Positions 12,816-26,864 of a DNA stretch of 64,000 bases are shown in pieces. Numbering within the stretch: position 1 is the first letter of the stretch; each line of letters begins with the position of its first letter. Position numbers and translations under genes: made by a program. The notes under the pieces were generated by a model. That model saw nothing but the letters and a program-made list of their open reading frames with translations. It was not told the DNA's origin and did no database searches. This DNA is from Tieghemiomyces parasiticus (Eukaryota > Kickxellomycota > Dimargaritomycetes > Dimargaritales > Dimargaritaceae), in contig JANBPT010000011.1 of the NCBI GenBank assembly GCA_027575765.1, positions 79,122 to 143,121 on the forward strand, written 5' to 3'.

Positions 12816-13899
12816 CTCGAAGGCTCAGGTATCGCAAGGCCAGTTGGAGGAGGCAGGAAGGGAGAGGGCTAGAACGAAAAAAAAAAGATGGAGAAGGTCC
12901 AGGCACAATGTCCATCAAAAACCTGATGGCACTAAGCTCGGAGGGTTGCTTGGTTTGGGCGGGGACTGAAAGCCAGCAGTGCGTAGCGACGAGGGAGGCT
13001 GATCAGGACCGGAGCGGTGAGGAGTGCGGTGGCGTGTGCTACCGAGTGTTACAAGATAAAGCGGAGGAAGCGAACGGGAAGCGTTGGGGGTGTTGTACAA
13101 AGGCGGTTCAAGTGGGATGGTAGGACCAAGAGAGGCAGGTAGGTGTCAAAAATCGGCACCTCGGAAGGGGCTTGTGCCGTGGACAGCAGTGAGGAGCGGT
13201 AGTCACGGGTGTAGTGAGGCGGAGTAGGTTGTAAGGCTATCACGACAAGGGCTAGATAGTCGGTTGTAGTGTGTGCATTATGATTTGCCAAGCGAAGGGG
13301 ATGGGAAAGGCAGCGCTTATTTATATGGAACCGCGACAGGAGCGGGACCCAGGCATACATCGTGGTGAGGGCGGTTCTGTGCGGTGCCCAGGCAGGCAAA
13401 GGAACGGAGTGAAGTGGGGAGGGGTCCTGAGCAAAATCAGGGGAGGCGGGTGACGGGGAGGGATTAAGTTACAACGGCAAGAGGGCCCGAGGGGGAGGGG
13501 GAGGTATGGGTCGCCCAGATGGGGTGGTTAACCTGGGCGGGTGGAAAGGAAGGGGTGGATAGATTTATTGGGGTGGAGGCCTTCGGCAATGTCGATCGGT
13601 ATTTCCTCAGTACACCCCCGACCCGATGCATGGGGCCCCTCGTTCGCACCGCAGCAAGCCAATAAGAAAAGGAGGCTATGAAGGATGACGGGCAAGCGTC
13701 GATGGTGCTGTCCCGTGTGTACAGGGAAGGGTGAAATGCTGATTGGCAGTGGGCCACGGCTAACGGATGAGGTAAAGGGGGGTGGGCGGGAGACCCGGCG
13801 ATCGGGGCCCAAGGGGCTCCATGTCGGATGGCCACGGGGTGCTGAAGAAGTAGCCAGCGATGTTCCGCATAGACGGAGAAGTGGGTGCGTGCGTGTATG

Positions 13900-13942
13900 C
13901 CGTGGGGTAGCGGGCAGCCGTGGAGTAGCGGGCAACCGTGGA
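13900..13942. repeat. Short tandem repeat, 18-bp unit, 2.4 copies
   Basis: Two complete 18-bp units that begin CCGTGG and contain TAGCGGGCA differ at two positions and are followed by a 7-bp partial unit. No coding role is apparent. Confidence 0.75.
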
Positions 13943-16900
13943 CACAAGCGATTGGCACTCCGGGGCTAGAGGGAGTAACCCTGGCCCTAAGGTCACCTTT
14001 TTTTTTCTATCGATTCACCATCACTTCATTGTCTTGACAGGTTACCCTGGGCTACTACGTCTTTCCTTTTCCTCCGTGCCTGGCTGGCCGCGCCCCACTC
14101 GCCTGCCCCGCCTAGTAACCACTGGTGCTACTCTGGTCCGGGCGCACTGTGTGTGCATTGACTGCGGAGAAGCCAGAGTGCGGGAGAGACTGGGCCTTGT
14201 ACTATGACAAGAAAAACTCAAGGACAAGCGGCGATAGCCTGGTGTCCATCTGATATGCCCTGGTCGCTCCCTCGCCGAGATTTCGAAAACGGTTGCCACA
14301 GGTTATTTTATCACCGCAAGAATTAATGCCGGGTAAATGGGCGGCGCCCTAGACTCTCTACCATGCACGGGACAACTTCACATCCTCTGGCCGGCTCGTG
14401 GGTGCGCTAGGACGCGGTCCACGATAACCGTGACGTGGCCTCTCTCCACCGCCCCTCGCCCAGCGGATGGTGGCAGGACGAGTGCACACAGCAGCCGTTC
14501 TGACCCGTTGGGATTACGATGGAACAGCGCCAGTTATTAATTGGCCACGCGGGTCGGTGTGATACATTTCCCCGCTCTCCACTTCTCCCCATCCACGTAG
14601 CCATGGCATTCCGTCAACCTAGAGGGGCGGGGGTGGATCCGAGTGAGCAGCGTCCAGCGGCTCACTTAGCCGCGGCAGCGTGACGGTGGCGGCAGTGGCA
14701 GAGCCGGGGCGGGGCGGGACGGGTCTAGCCGGCCGCAAGGCCCATTGCTACGTAACCGGTTTCGCAGGGGGGGATTATCCATTCGTCCGATGTTCACGGT
14801 TCACGAAACTTCGTGATGAAGGCAACCTGACGGGCGGGCGCTAAACACCGAGGGGCTTGGAAAGGCGAAAGGGCCGGGCCGTTGAGTTTATTGCATCGCG
14901 TAGCATGTGGCAGTGGGTCGATAGCATCCGCAACCAGTAAAGAGTTGCCGTCCGGCCACGGCTACGAGACTGGTCGGCCAAGAGAGGGAGGGGAGGGGAA
15001 AGACCAGCCTATCGGCCGCTTCTAGCCACTGCGCACGATTCCGAACCTCTTCGGTGGCTTGGCCTTTGCTGTAACCGCATCCGCCAATCCCTCTCACCCG
15101 GGGTGCAGCTCGTTGGTATGGTGGGCATCCCCTTGAATTCCCAGTGGGCACCCGAACTAGGTTAGCACCAGGCAGGGAGGGTGGTGGCTTCCTGCGCTCG
15201 CCTTTGGCCTATTAAGGTTACTCTACGCGGATGTGTGCTAAGGACTCTAACGGGTACGTGCTGCATCGGGGCCCGCTGGCTACTTCCCTATCGCTCCACC
15301 TCCACTCGCATGGTCAGCCTCATAAATGCTCGGCCCTGACGCCCAGCCCACTCCACAGAAAATCCTCGCAGCACGCCCCTCCGGACAATCTCCGCCGTGC
15401 ATAGCAGGTCCCTACGGCGTCGCCATCCGAAATACGCCGTTGGTGCCGAGAACGGTGGTACGTTATCCTCGCCCTGTCCCCATGGCGGCTATCGCGCCGG
15501 CTCGAAGCTGAAACTGGGAGTGACACGACGCCAGCGGCAACGGCTGTGCGACGGCTCTGGCCACCATGAATACTAGCGTTGGGAATGGGTCTGCCATGGG
15601 CGGACGCAGCGGTCGAGGTTGCCCAGGCGGCCAGCCAAAGTCGGGTGGCTTTGGAGTGGCCGAAAGAGAGTGAGAGGAGTGGACTCCATTGGCCCAGCCG
15701 CGGTCTGCCCCCCTTCTTTATTTATATATACCAATTAGTCAAGTAGACCGCGGTGGGAGAGTACGAGGGACATCATCACCATGTTTGCGGTGGCCCCAGT
15801 GTGGTATTTCGTGCTCAGAAACAGGAGGGGGGGACGGATGGGTGTTGAATACCGGTTGAACGCATGTGCACCAACACACAGATACATTTTCTGACGGACG
15901 GTGGGGCCCAACGGCCTGTCACCGGGGACGGAGGGCGCGCCCCGCTGTCTACCCCGGCATAGAGACGGCTCCCGCTACGTCCCAGCCTGGCGCGCTAGGG
16001 GGCTAGCTCGCAGTTAGGCAGGCGGGGCGGAAAGAGGGCCACATCCAAGAGCGGTGGGGACGGCAGACCACAGGCCACTGGGATCGCCCGCCAAGCTTAC
16101 TGCTACCAGCCGGCCAGCTGGTGTGGATATCGAAACGTGCTAGGCAACCTTCCGATTTCGACGGTGGACCAGCGAAACCGCCTATATGCAGCGTGGGAGA
16201 GGAGGGGGGGGGTTGAGTGAACCCCTCCCCGCCCCACTCTTCCCCATTTAGAATCAGGTAGGGGCCGGGATGGTACCTCTTGGAACGTGGTAAAGTCGCT
16301 GACGAATGGGAAAGGGGGCGCGGGGAGATCGCTCCAGCACTAGGCCTATGGGTGCGAACAGTCCTGGAGGGGGGGTGGTGGGCGCAAATATCGTCATCGC
16401 TGTAATCAAACGCAAAACTAATAATAATAATTGGTTATTAAATCCAGGGAAATGGAGGTAGGTCGATCCTGACCGTGCCCGATATGGCATTGCCTCGTCA
16501 GCGACTTTCCGAATGTGAAAAATGGCCAGCGTGGTCGCTTAGCCCTCCGTGATCTGCCCACCGACGTTGTGGGGACACAGCCAGGCCGGAGGAGCACGGG
16601 TCCGCAACAGTTTACAACAAGGCGATGCTCCTCGCTCAACCCGGCGCTTGTCCGGCAGGTCCGTGTCGGGTCATTGCACTCCCAATGCATCCCCACCTAC
16701 ATTTTCCCGTTCGGGATCCATCCATTCGGCTCCACAAGTAACCGCTGCCACTCAAGTCCAGGCCCTTCTCCTGGAAGCTCAGAATTAGCTACCTATTGAT
16801 TAACCCGTCGTTGCCATCCTCTCGTATTCGCCTTTCTTAAATACGCCATCGCTGCGCATGGACCTCCCCCCCGTCTCTACCCACGCTCTGTCCAAGGAAG

Positions 16901-17603
16901 TTTCCATCGCCAAACTTCGATACGCTGCATCGACACCCACAAGAGGTGCACAGCAGGAGATGCGGGGTTCTGGCCATCGGGTGCTTTTACCTTCCTGGTA
17001 TGGTCTCCGAGCTTCGGGGCCGAACTGGCCCGCCGAAATCGATTGCAGCGGAGCACCGGACTTCGGTGACTATCTAACAGGGCAACCGGTGGGAGCATTT
17101 TATTGCCGCTTTGGGCACCGTCAGTCGTACCCTCGTCTTCCCCCTTATTATGCCTTGTAACTGCCGAATGCTGCATTACCCAATGCACCCAACTGACTGT
17201 CTTGCAGGTAATAGTCACGATGAGGATGGGAGGCAGGCCGCAGGCGGGCGGGTGGCGGTAGCCGCGTGTCCAAACACACCGCCTCGGAGGTACTGGTGGC
17301 GAGGCCCTTCGGCCGAATGGCGAGGTGCTTGAGGTCCAGAGCCAGCGTGCAGTAAATCAGGATGAGGGGGGGGGGCTCGACGTGTCACAGCACCTAAGCA
17401 CAGGGTTGGGATCACGGTATAGCCCTAGCATTAGCACTGGTCCTAGTTGTTGCACTTATTAGGAGCTAAGTTATGAGGCGTCTAGCCATCGTCCATTGCG
17501 ACGGTGGCCAGGCTTTCAAACCCCTTGCGTCATGCCTTTTCGGTAGTGTTTTCTTGTACGCCGTGTGCACGGCTCCTTTCTACCCGTTTCAGCTATGGGC
17601 CAT

Positions 17604-17629
17604 GAGAGAGAGAGAGAGATAGAGAGAGA
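17604..17629. repeat. (GA)n microsatellite
   Basis: A GA dinucleotide run with one interruption (GATA) near its centre. Confidence 0.85.
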
Positions 17630-20600
17630 ATCCAGGTTAATGATAAACTTTGATCAGGTTACCACAGCATAACTTTATGCCCAGTCATCTATGGACACCA
17701 CTTTACTCCTGCATCAAACCATGTATCGGGCGCGCACTCGCCTCGAACCACAGCAGTAGCAGCACACACATATACTCACATACGCAATTTCCGCTGACCA
17801 GGCCCATTCAATGTCCTCCACGAAAGCACCACGCTAGTCGCTGAAGTATGGATCCTTGGGCCTAATAATCGGACCTGTTGCAGTCATCAGTGTTCATGGT
17901 GAATGAAGGTGGTAGAAGGAGGGAGGGGAGTCATGTCGTCATAACGACTATTTTCCTCCCTTCTTTTCGTGTAGGGAGGGAGGGGGGTGCTATCAGACTT
18001 GGTGGAATGGCTAATCAAACCTGTGGGGATAAGAGAGAAGGGGAGGGAAGATTTAATTCTGATACGACTTTGGTGAAGGTTCGGAGTCGGTAATAGAGTC
18101 CCGGAGAAGGTATTAAGCCCCATGGGTTACACGAAACCCATAGCCTCACAACGTAGAGGTATTTTACATGGCCAATGTCATGCGGTGCCATTAGTACACT
18201 TGAGGGAGGATGAGCCAGTCACCGCAGTACTACTGTACAAGAATCGGAACATGCACCTATGACCATGTCGTGGGATAATTTACTAGATTTACCCATTCAG
18301 TTTCTTTACAGTCACAACATTATTATAGCACATTTCCCCCACCGGCACAATTGGAGATTTGAACCAAAGCAATGAAATAGGACCTGGTTTGGAAGTGGGC
18401 TATAATCAGCTTCCAGCACGGTTTATTTAGAAGACCTGCTATCCGTGACACGAACCTATTTTTGTAACCTGTTGTCGGAGAATAGTATGAGGGTGGGAGG
18501 GTTGTTATGCGGGGAAAATGGTCACCGGTAGTATAGGCCCCTTTCTACGTCTACACACTACTCGTATCATCCCACCTCCACCTTCTACTTCAATCCCTCT
18601 TCATTTGTAGGCGTAATCACCCCCCCCCCTTCCTTTCGTTGTTTAGCCCAATCACATTGGTGCTGCTGGATCACTAGGGGCATTGCCGCCCGTTTCCCTA
18701 GTCACCCGGTCCACCTTCTGACGTAAGCTTCATGTCATCCTCTTTGGGCGTCGGGCTTATCTTCTGCAAGAGAATCGAGTCGACTGTGATGGTTGGTTGG
18801 TTATGAATGCCCTTTCTATTCTATTCGCCAAGCTAGAGCTGATCGCTCCTTCATAGATAGTCTCGGCCGTTGCATCCCGGAGGAGCAGGTGAAGTATGGT
18901 CTATCCTCCTGATCCGCGCTGTGCGTTTGGAAACGAGATTAATTGTCACTGTATTGACGCTTGGAGCTTTTCTAGAGCTGCTAGTGTTGAAAGGTAGGTA
19001 TACGTCCGTCCATAGACCCGATATGGAGTGTAGTTTGCGTACTTTAATGCTGGGATTGTACCTTCTATTCTAATGGGGCGGAGGGAAGTGCATGAATAAT
19101 AGACCATGTAGGGCTTGGGTGAAGTATCAGCTGCATCCTATCCCCACCCATCCACTTTACTAATCCATCCCGAACAACCCGGCTATTTAAGCGACTTACC
19201 TGTACCGGGGTCCGAGGTGCGCGGTGCTAGATCTGGCGAGTTTGACAAGCGAAGATGGGTTGGTTGCCGAACGAAATAATCGAGGGCTGGGTGAGGGTGA
19301 TGCGGCCGGGTGCCACTAGTGTCCCCCTCTTTCTCGTCCGGTCAATAGATTAGCCGTCTTGTCCTCACGGTGGCGGGCCCGAATGTCTAATATAACCCCA
19401 AAGTTCACTTAAGAGATGATTCTATACACACCATTAATCGCCATTCCGAGGATTTTTTTTTGGACCTGCTCCTACTCTACCCTTGCGTTCCATTCATGCC
19501 CTGCTTCACCATAACATCTACTACAGTAGGTTTCCTCGTGTTTGAAATACAGCAGGATAATCTACGTCACGAGATTGCCCTCGTCAGGGGTGTGATCGGC
19601 CCAAGAGAACGGAGCCGAATCATTGTGTATCTCTCCGTCTCAATCATTCCTCCGTCCTCCCGGCCTACTCCACCACAGGATGCCGGACTACGTGCGGGTA
19701 TCCTCAGAACGGCAGCCGGGCAAAGAATAGAAGAGAGAGAGAAAGAAAGAGAGGGAGGAGGCTGCTGACGGATCAACACTGTCGGCATTGACATGCTAAA
19801 ACATCTGTGTACGTCTACAATTGCGGTACGTTTTCAAAATTTATAGGCGACCGATCATCCACAGCTGCACAATATTGGCCCCCCCTCTCACCACCTATAG
19901 CCTCGACATGCTCCCATCGGGTCAAGGTTTTATATTTTACATTGTCTCTCGGCTTTTTTTTACCATTTCACGCTTAAGGGGGGGGGGTAATCATTTAGGT
20001 TTTCGGAATGGTATGCAGACAAGGAATGAGGGAACGGGCCATTCCCCATGCTGAATAGTGATCAAAGTCAACTGGCTAGTGGATGGGGAGGGAGTTGAGG
20101 ATTGCAATATAGTTCTACCGAGGAGGATCCACTATCAATCAAACATTTTTCCGTTTTACTTTTCTGTTGTTTCTCTGCATCGTAGTTCGGCTAACTTATG
20201 TACGGGCGGGCCTCCCCCTCCCTCCCATCGCTCCGATCTATAAGTATCCATTTTGCTATCCTATCTGATAGGCGGTTCGTGTTGGTTCCGGATTGGCAGA
20301 CTTTTTGACGGATCGGTGAATGGCAACGCGCACTGCAGTTTGGCGACTCCGTAAATATTATTCCGTATGGGGCTGTCATGCGTATGGTCGGAGAAGGGAG
20401 GAGTGGGGAGCCCGAAGTAAGTCATTGATCATAAGCCCTCCCATTATCACCCTATCATGGTACTACCCCTCTCTTACTTTTACATCTAGTACTCGACGGT
20501 AAGTATGACTTGACCTAATGTTACCCAGGAGTAGCGCCCTGGTGGGCGTAGAAAGACCTGTGCCCCAATTTCCATCTAGTCCAACCTGCATTTGAAGATA

Positions 20601-23600
20601 CTTGATACTTTTGGGCAGCTATGGGATAATGGATGAAACAAGACTATAGACCCCCCCCTTCTCCACACCTACCCACGGGTCAGGGTGAGCCCAGCAACTC
20701 TACCCTAACATGGTTAAAATTTACGATCTAACTTATCCAATTATCGTTTATTCTGCTTGCTGTACTCCAGGTCTGATCGGCCCATAATAAGCTTAGGAAG
20801 TTACGTGAATCGTAATATTGTACCCAAGCTACCAGGGTCACCAATTGGTAGAGCCAATAGATAATGGGGGAAGGGAAGGAGTGGCAGGAAGGTTGGCGTG
20901 CGGCATAGGGGAAGAGGGAGGGGGAGGACCTTGGCCGGGAGATTGGCGCTGATGCATGTACCCTTAGCAACCAAGATCGTGGACGCGTAAAATAGCCTGC
21001 GTGAAGAGGTTAGGATGAGACGGGGATGGTGTGCAGGAGGACAATGGAGGGCGTGGCCGAGAACGGAGGGAGCGGGTGGGCGGTTGACAACACGTTGCAT
21101 TGTAGGGTTGAGGTAAGTGTCTCTAAACGGGGGGGGGATAGGAAACGTGGTGGCAGAGAACGAAAGGGGGGATGTGGAAGGAGGGTCCGACGTGGATCTC
21201 GCTGTCGGTCGCTGGGGAGAACCTGCTGTCAACTTGATGGAGAGTGACCTCCCGGCATTGCGATGAGGCACTTTTACCCTTCACCTCCTCTCTCTCTCTC
21301 TCTTTTCCACCTTTCCTTTTGTTACGTTCTAGACTACAAGAGCAGAGCAGGATCGTCATGCCCTGTCGCTCCAAGTCACACTCCTTTCAACCAACCTGCG
21401 CCATATTTCGCGTGCCTATTGATCAGCTACAGGCCAACCGGGGGGGCCTTGTGTTCACTATTATATCGTGGATTCAGTCGCCGGCAGCCGGGGGATCATA
21501 GGGTATCGACAAACTGCAGGGCTGTAGGACGTAAGATGTTCAAATGATCGTAGATACGCTCATCATTACCGTAACAATAGGGTCCGTGGTTTTTTTGTGC
21601 ATTGCTTTCCTCATTCATTCATTGAGAAGAAGTATGGTGCTCACTCCAACTACTTCCCCCGTAATTGGTCGACAGCGCCGTGGATGACAAAGATAGTACA
21701 TGGGAGGGATATCGAAGTCGACAGGCTTGAGTGCACCGTTAGTCCGTGTGGTCCGGTATAGACTACTGACCTGACTCGAATTGAAAAAGTGATGGGGATT
21801 GAGGGTGGGCAAAAGAAATAAATATGAAGAGGGATAATACCTAGTTCTTGTTTATAGTAATGACGGTATGGTTAAATTATGCGAAACAAGATGCGAATCA
21901 ATATTGATTCAAAAGTATAACCCTCAGTCTAGGCTAAATGGCGAGCCTGAAGTAGCTTTGGATCTAGCTTTGGAAAACCCCTGTGTGGGTGACTAGTGCC
22001 CGTAAATGAGTAAACACAGAAGTAGTTCATGTTATACTTCTAGTAACCGCGGGGTCCTACAGGTTGTACATAACCTAAGTAGGTTCCTCCAGGGACTCAA
22101 CTGCAGATAGGGATGTATATCCACTGGCGGTATTGATCATTAGGGAATGTGTGGGTGAGCCTACAGTTGGAGAAATGTACAACAGCCTTTGGACTCTATA
22201 CAGGACGATCTAAATCACCACAGACAAGCCAAAAAGAAGGGGGGGACGGCCTCTGGATTATTCTGGCTCATCGGCTCGTCAGTAATTTTTCTATCGGCAT
22301 GGTCCTGGACCCTGCCCCCGTCTCTACCAAGTTCACCAAGACCGTCTGATGGACAGCCAGGTAAAAAAATATCCTTAGGGAAACGAATGCCTGTATCAGA
22401 GCAGACTGGCCACTTGGCAATGACGTTGCGGTCAGGAAATCCATGAAAGAATATATATATATTAAGGACGTGCATATCGCACCGGGTAGATTGGGGAAAG
22501 GTGAAGGCAAAGTGTATGGTTATGAGGGCGTGTATGTGTGTGCGTGTGCGTGCGTTTAACAGAGACAAGCAACCCCATGAAAAACGTGCTGCAAGGAATG
22601 GTACGACACGGTCAATGGGCGGTTCCTAAACTTTGCTCTGTTTCAACCATTTAGGGTTCATCTATGGCACCCTAAGGTTAAGGCCTTTGCCCTCGTTTTA
22701 CACCACTAGTGAGTGTCTCCTGTACGTGAATTATATGGGACGAGAACTTCGGACTCCTCTCGCACCCTCCTTATTCCTCACATCCCTGAAAATTGCAGAC
22801 CAGATGGGTTGTGCCCCGTTCTCCACCCTCCACTATTTCCTCTCCCGAGGCGTCCGCCTTAAACCTTCAAGGATAACTAATCACACTGTCCGCCCCGACC
22901 CTATTTTGAGGTACAGGTAAATATTTTATCTGGATGTCAACCCAAATAGAGGCGACCCCTGTTCCAGATTAGGACCTATAGGTAAGTGGGTATCCTCGAT
23001 ACAAGAGGGTCTTTCCAAAGTGGCGCTTAGGTCACCATTACCGATACTCGTGCGGAACTAACAGGTGTAGGCTTGAAGGGGGGGTGGGTATGCATTTGTA
23101 CCTAGGCCACCCGTAGGTCCTAATTTCCAGTCTGACGGCTTGAGCAAAGTAAGGTGGAAACTGTCATCTGCGCGGTTTTACCAGCAGAAGGGACGCTATG
23201 TGCCCTGTTGGATCCAAATAAGGTTATATTCTAGGGTTTTTAGGTGCAATTCTCGTGCGATCTACCTAGGCAACTGGCCAAACAAGTAATAGCCGCATAT
23301 TTTTTTGGTCTCCGTTTATACACTAGCATCCCTGCTGATAGTCCAGTATGTTCCGATTCCGACTTCGAAGGCCCAGGCTCGGTTACCAAATGTATCCTTG
23401 AGCTGCCTTATGAAGGTTTCTGTGCAGAGGAGATGTAGATCGCGGAGGCCCCAGTGAGGGCCCAAAAAGGGAAAGACAACATATCTGTGTCGGCAGGGAA
23501 AAAATGTGGGAGGAAAAGAAGAATTGTATGGCACGCCTCTCGGCCGAAATGAAACCCTAAGCTAATTACCATTCAATGTATCTTCTCACGGAAAAACAAA

Positions 23601-25467
23601 TATGGACGTTTCATTATACCAAGTGTCAAAAATGCGGGGAAGGCATGACCTCACCTGTTTCCCCTCTTCCTTCCCATCCCCCCCCCACGATCCGGGTCAG
23701 GCCGATGCGGTGTTTGGGGGTCGACACAGTCCCCAACCCATTTCAGGTGGTTGGGAGCCTGTGGGGAGAAAATCAAGCGAGTGAGGGAGGAGGTACTAAA
23801 GGCCCAATGAACAGCACCGTGCTATTTCTATCGGTTAGTAATGCATTGGAATCGGTTGAGGTGTGAGGTTGCACAGATACATGGTGGTCTGGTCTCAAAG
23901 CATAGACGTGACCCACTCGTCCCGAGGCACGGTCTGTATCCATTAAACCATAAGAGATGGGACGGCGTTGACCTGGTTTCCTCCCCATATACACACGGTA
24001 GGTCTATTGTAATCATTTGAAACTTGTGTAAATAGAACACCTTGCCATCCAGATGGCTTTTTCCAACGGGTCCATCTTGGTAACCCCCAACACAGCTGAT
24101 GCCGGCTTACCTTTGCCCCGCCCCCGCCCCTCCACCTTATCACCGTCTTGCACTCCAATTGGGTTAAGGAATAGACCTGTTGGTATGATGACCACAGGTC
24201 TACGACAGGAACATTCGATTTACAGCTGCCACTGCAGAGCATGTTGCGAGCAGCGGTACGTAGTGGCGAAGCCATACTGCCATTATTTATTACCGGGTCC
24301 TTAGTATTCAGTGTAGGTCGGACCGGTTTACCTGCCCTAAATAAAGGGACACTGGCCCAGCTTACTCATTTACTAGCTCCCCAATCGTAAACATAAGTGC
24401 CCCCACTACATGCGTCCAATGCAAATATCCCAACCTGAAATTTCCTCCTAGCTAAACATGTACCTGGGATGATAAGCTTGTGGCCTACAGCCCATAAAAT
24501 GTCTGGGCAGCATGAGTTGTACCTGCTCTACCATAGTTTGGATCCCTGCACAGACCAGCTGAATGTCATGGGGTCGTTGTTTATGCTTCATCATGTTTAC
24601 CAACGACCCGACCCCTTGGGTGGCGACCAACACATCCGTTATTTAGTGGCGACAATACCAAGAGCCCGCTGTCAAGGCCAGGATCTCAGTAATCCTCCTG
24701 CGGACTACCACTAGTTGTTTTTCTCAGTGTCGCCCGTATGTGTTGCACTCATTCGCCACATCTTGGCCCAAACAGTGCAGTCGGTCTGCCTGCGATCACT
24801 CTACCTTGTCTTTATTCCATTGATCTGTCTATTCGGTCATGTCTTTAGCCTTTTTGACAATATATCCGTCATCCATTCGCTCGAGAGACCACAACCTAAG
24901 CTGTACCAGCAGGTTTGACTCCACCCAACGTCCAAGCCCAACGCTAAGCTCGGCTACGTTTTACCGCCCTTCTGTTTCTCTATATCCATCAATAGCTGCC
25001 CAGGGTCTATTAGATATTGCGCCATTGGATAGACCAAGGTATACTATTGCATTATTAAAACAAGTAGGCGTATACGTCCAACGTTCAGGAGAAAATGTGG
25101 CCAAATGAAGCATGGAACGCTTGGTTATTTTTTTTTCTGCCACCATACGTGTAGTTGTACCCATGGTACTGGTGTTCTTCGTCCACTATCTCGCGTTTAT
25201 CCAGTAGTCGAATTGTAACTCAAAACCTTTAGACCAGTAGGTCTGGATATCCTAAAAATCGGCAGGAAGCAAGACCGTCACAGCCGAATGCCTACCCCTC
25301 TTACTTTTTTTTTTCTGTCCGTCACCCAGCTGAACATTTGCCACAACGACCACTGCAGATTGATCAAACACCCGATTCCCTTCTACGGTCCGAATTGACT
25401 TAATCCGAGCCTTCCCTACGCTTAGCACGCCTTTCGGCCCCCGCTTCCTACATACATCATCCCCACC

Positions 25468-26184
25468 ATGAAGGCTAAGAAGGAGCAGACTGAGCGGCTC
25501 CGCGATCTACAGGCCAGTCTGGACGTGTCCATTTACGAGACTCGTTCGATGGTGGCCTCGTGGCTTGACAACAGTAGCGACGACCAGGAAGACGAGGGGA
25601 CGACACCAGACAAGAGCCACCAGGCCACGGCGACCCGGGCCGAGTTCCTCAAACGTGAGGTTGGTCTCGATGACCTACGAAATGCTGGGCAACCAAAGGC
25701 CCGTGATGTGTTCCAGGGTCGACCGAACCGACTGGGTTTAGGCGCAGTACCACCACCCAGGCCGACAGCCGCGGAATTCATGGGGGCGGGGGCCCAAACC
25801 GTAGCAACGCCCTTGATACACGCGTCGGGCCCGGCGATGAAGAAAGCCCCCGAAAACGCGGCCACCGCCAACTTTCGGCGGAAGCTAATTGGACGGCGGG
25901 ACCCCACCGCAGGGTCGAAGCCATCTTTTCGGGATCCAACTTTTAGGGCTGGCCATCATAACGAGAAGAACGCCGCCAGTGATAGTAGTAGTGATGAGGA
26001 GGATAGTCGGTCACGATCGTTCCAGGTGACCGAACCGACGACTACCGCCTCCACCGGGAGGCCTAATGCCAAAAGTACTCTTCGCGCTGGCGTCACGACC
26101 GGCAGTGGGAAAAGTCACGTCCGTGGTGATTTCTTGAGCCAGTACCTCGGAAGTGGGCCTGGTAAAAAGCGAAAAACAGGCTAA
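25468..26184 (+). CDS. Small basic protein, probably nuclear (DUF3245-like)
   Basis: A 238-residue single-exon gene with a good start context (CACC before the ATG). The first 40 residues are charged and helical, containing a segment reading SIYETRSMVASWL. From memory this resembles the N-terminal signature of a fungal family of unknown function (DUF3245), but the match is not verified. The middle is Ala/Pro-rich, with a short SSSDEED acidic cluster around residue 175 that looks like a casein-kinase-2 site. The C-terminus ends in a lysine/arginine cluster (KKRKTG), a likely nuclear localisation signal. Composition and the acidic Ser patch suggest a nucleolar or nuclear role, which is inference. 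The stop is followed about 200 bp later by a copy of the dispersed repeat, and the next gene is convergent. Confidence 0.75.
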   Translation: MKAKKEQTERLRDLQASLDVSIYETRSMVASWLDNSSDDQEDEGTTPDKSHQATATRAEFLKREVGLDDLRNAGQPKARDVFQGRPNRLGLGAVPPPRPTAAEFMGAGAQTVATPLIHASGPAMKKAPENAATANFRRKLIGRRDPTAGSKPSFRDPTFRAGHHNEKNAASDSSSDEEDSRSRSFQVTEPTTTASTGRPNAKSTLRAGVTTGSGKSHVRGDFLSQYLGSGPGKKRKTG

Positions 26185-26390
26185 GGGGTCTGCAATATTC
26201 TCGTTAGTGACCGGACAGGTGTAGTTAAGAATTTGTATAACCACAACCATAAAAATATGCGTATCAAGACGCGTGGTAGTTATAATCCTGGAGTCAACTG
26301 CAGTCAGATAGAGTTGCGTTTGTGAATTGGGAATATATATTTATTCGTAGCGGTCCTGCTCACCTCGTAAATGGGGAGTGAACTTCGTCA

Positions 26391-26822
26391 TGCCTGAAAC
26401 TACTGTTCCAATCAGTTGTGGCATACCCACCCCTTTCGCTGCCTAGCTTCCCTATTCGACCTACATATCCATTTACGGCAACGCCAAACCTTCCTAATCT
26501 GTTGGAAGTTGTCATTTTTTCGACAGATGGCTCTACTTTTGTCCTTTTAGGGCCTAGTTTCCTTCAGTATCCCCCCTCCACTAATAGGGCAGCCTCACGG
26601 CCGTCTTTGTATTTCGCCTTGACACTAGCTCCGCCTCATCCCGCCATCCTTCCGGTACAAAAGACCGCCTGAAGCCACTACGCAATAAACGACACCTGTC
26701 GTACTGTCAACCAACCTTCCCCTCTTAACACGTTCCGCTCTAGCGAGTCTTTCAGTTCGCTAGTTCTTATTTCGTTGGCCAGTAGCCTTTAATTTCCTCT
26801 TGGTATTTTTCCCCCTACGTCA
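26391..26822 (+). repeat. Dispersed repeat, copy A (oldest, diverged)
   Basis: The most diverged member of the five-copy family. It keeps the opening motif ending ACTACTG-TTCCAATCAG, the central GGGCCTA block followed by CCTTCA, the motif ACGCAATAAA (AATAAA at 26684-26689) and an end reading CCCTACGTCA. The strand given is the one on which AATAAA is read. It sits between two convergent genes, 207 bp past one stop codon and only 42 bp past the other. The internal hairpin is decayed here. The pentamer CGTCA precedes the proposed start and also occurs at the end, so a 5-bp target duplication is possible but unproven. Confidence 0.65.
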
Positions 26823-26864
26823 TAGGTCCGTTTGTAATCACGCATGTAGTTTAGATGGTTTGGC

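Larger units (their letters stand above)
12460..25467. other. Gene-poor region, no supported gene
   Basis: Thirteen kilobases without a supported gene. The first kilobase (to about 13.56 kb) is strongly purine-rich on the plus strand, so the leader and promoter of the minus-strand zinc-finger gene are pyrimidine-rich. About 14.0-17.3 kb is more GC-rich but has no long frame. The remainder is of mixed composition with short unrelated frames. A GA microsatellite (17604-17629), a CT run (about 21287-21304), an AT run near 22450 and several G or C homopolymers are present. Confidence 0.55.
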
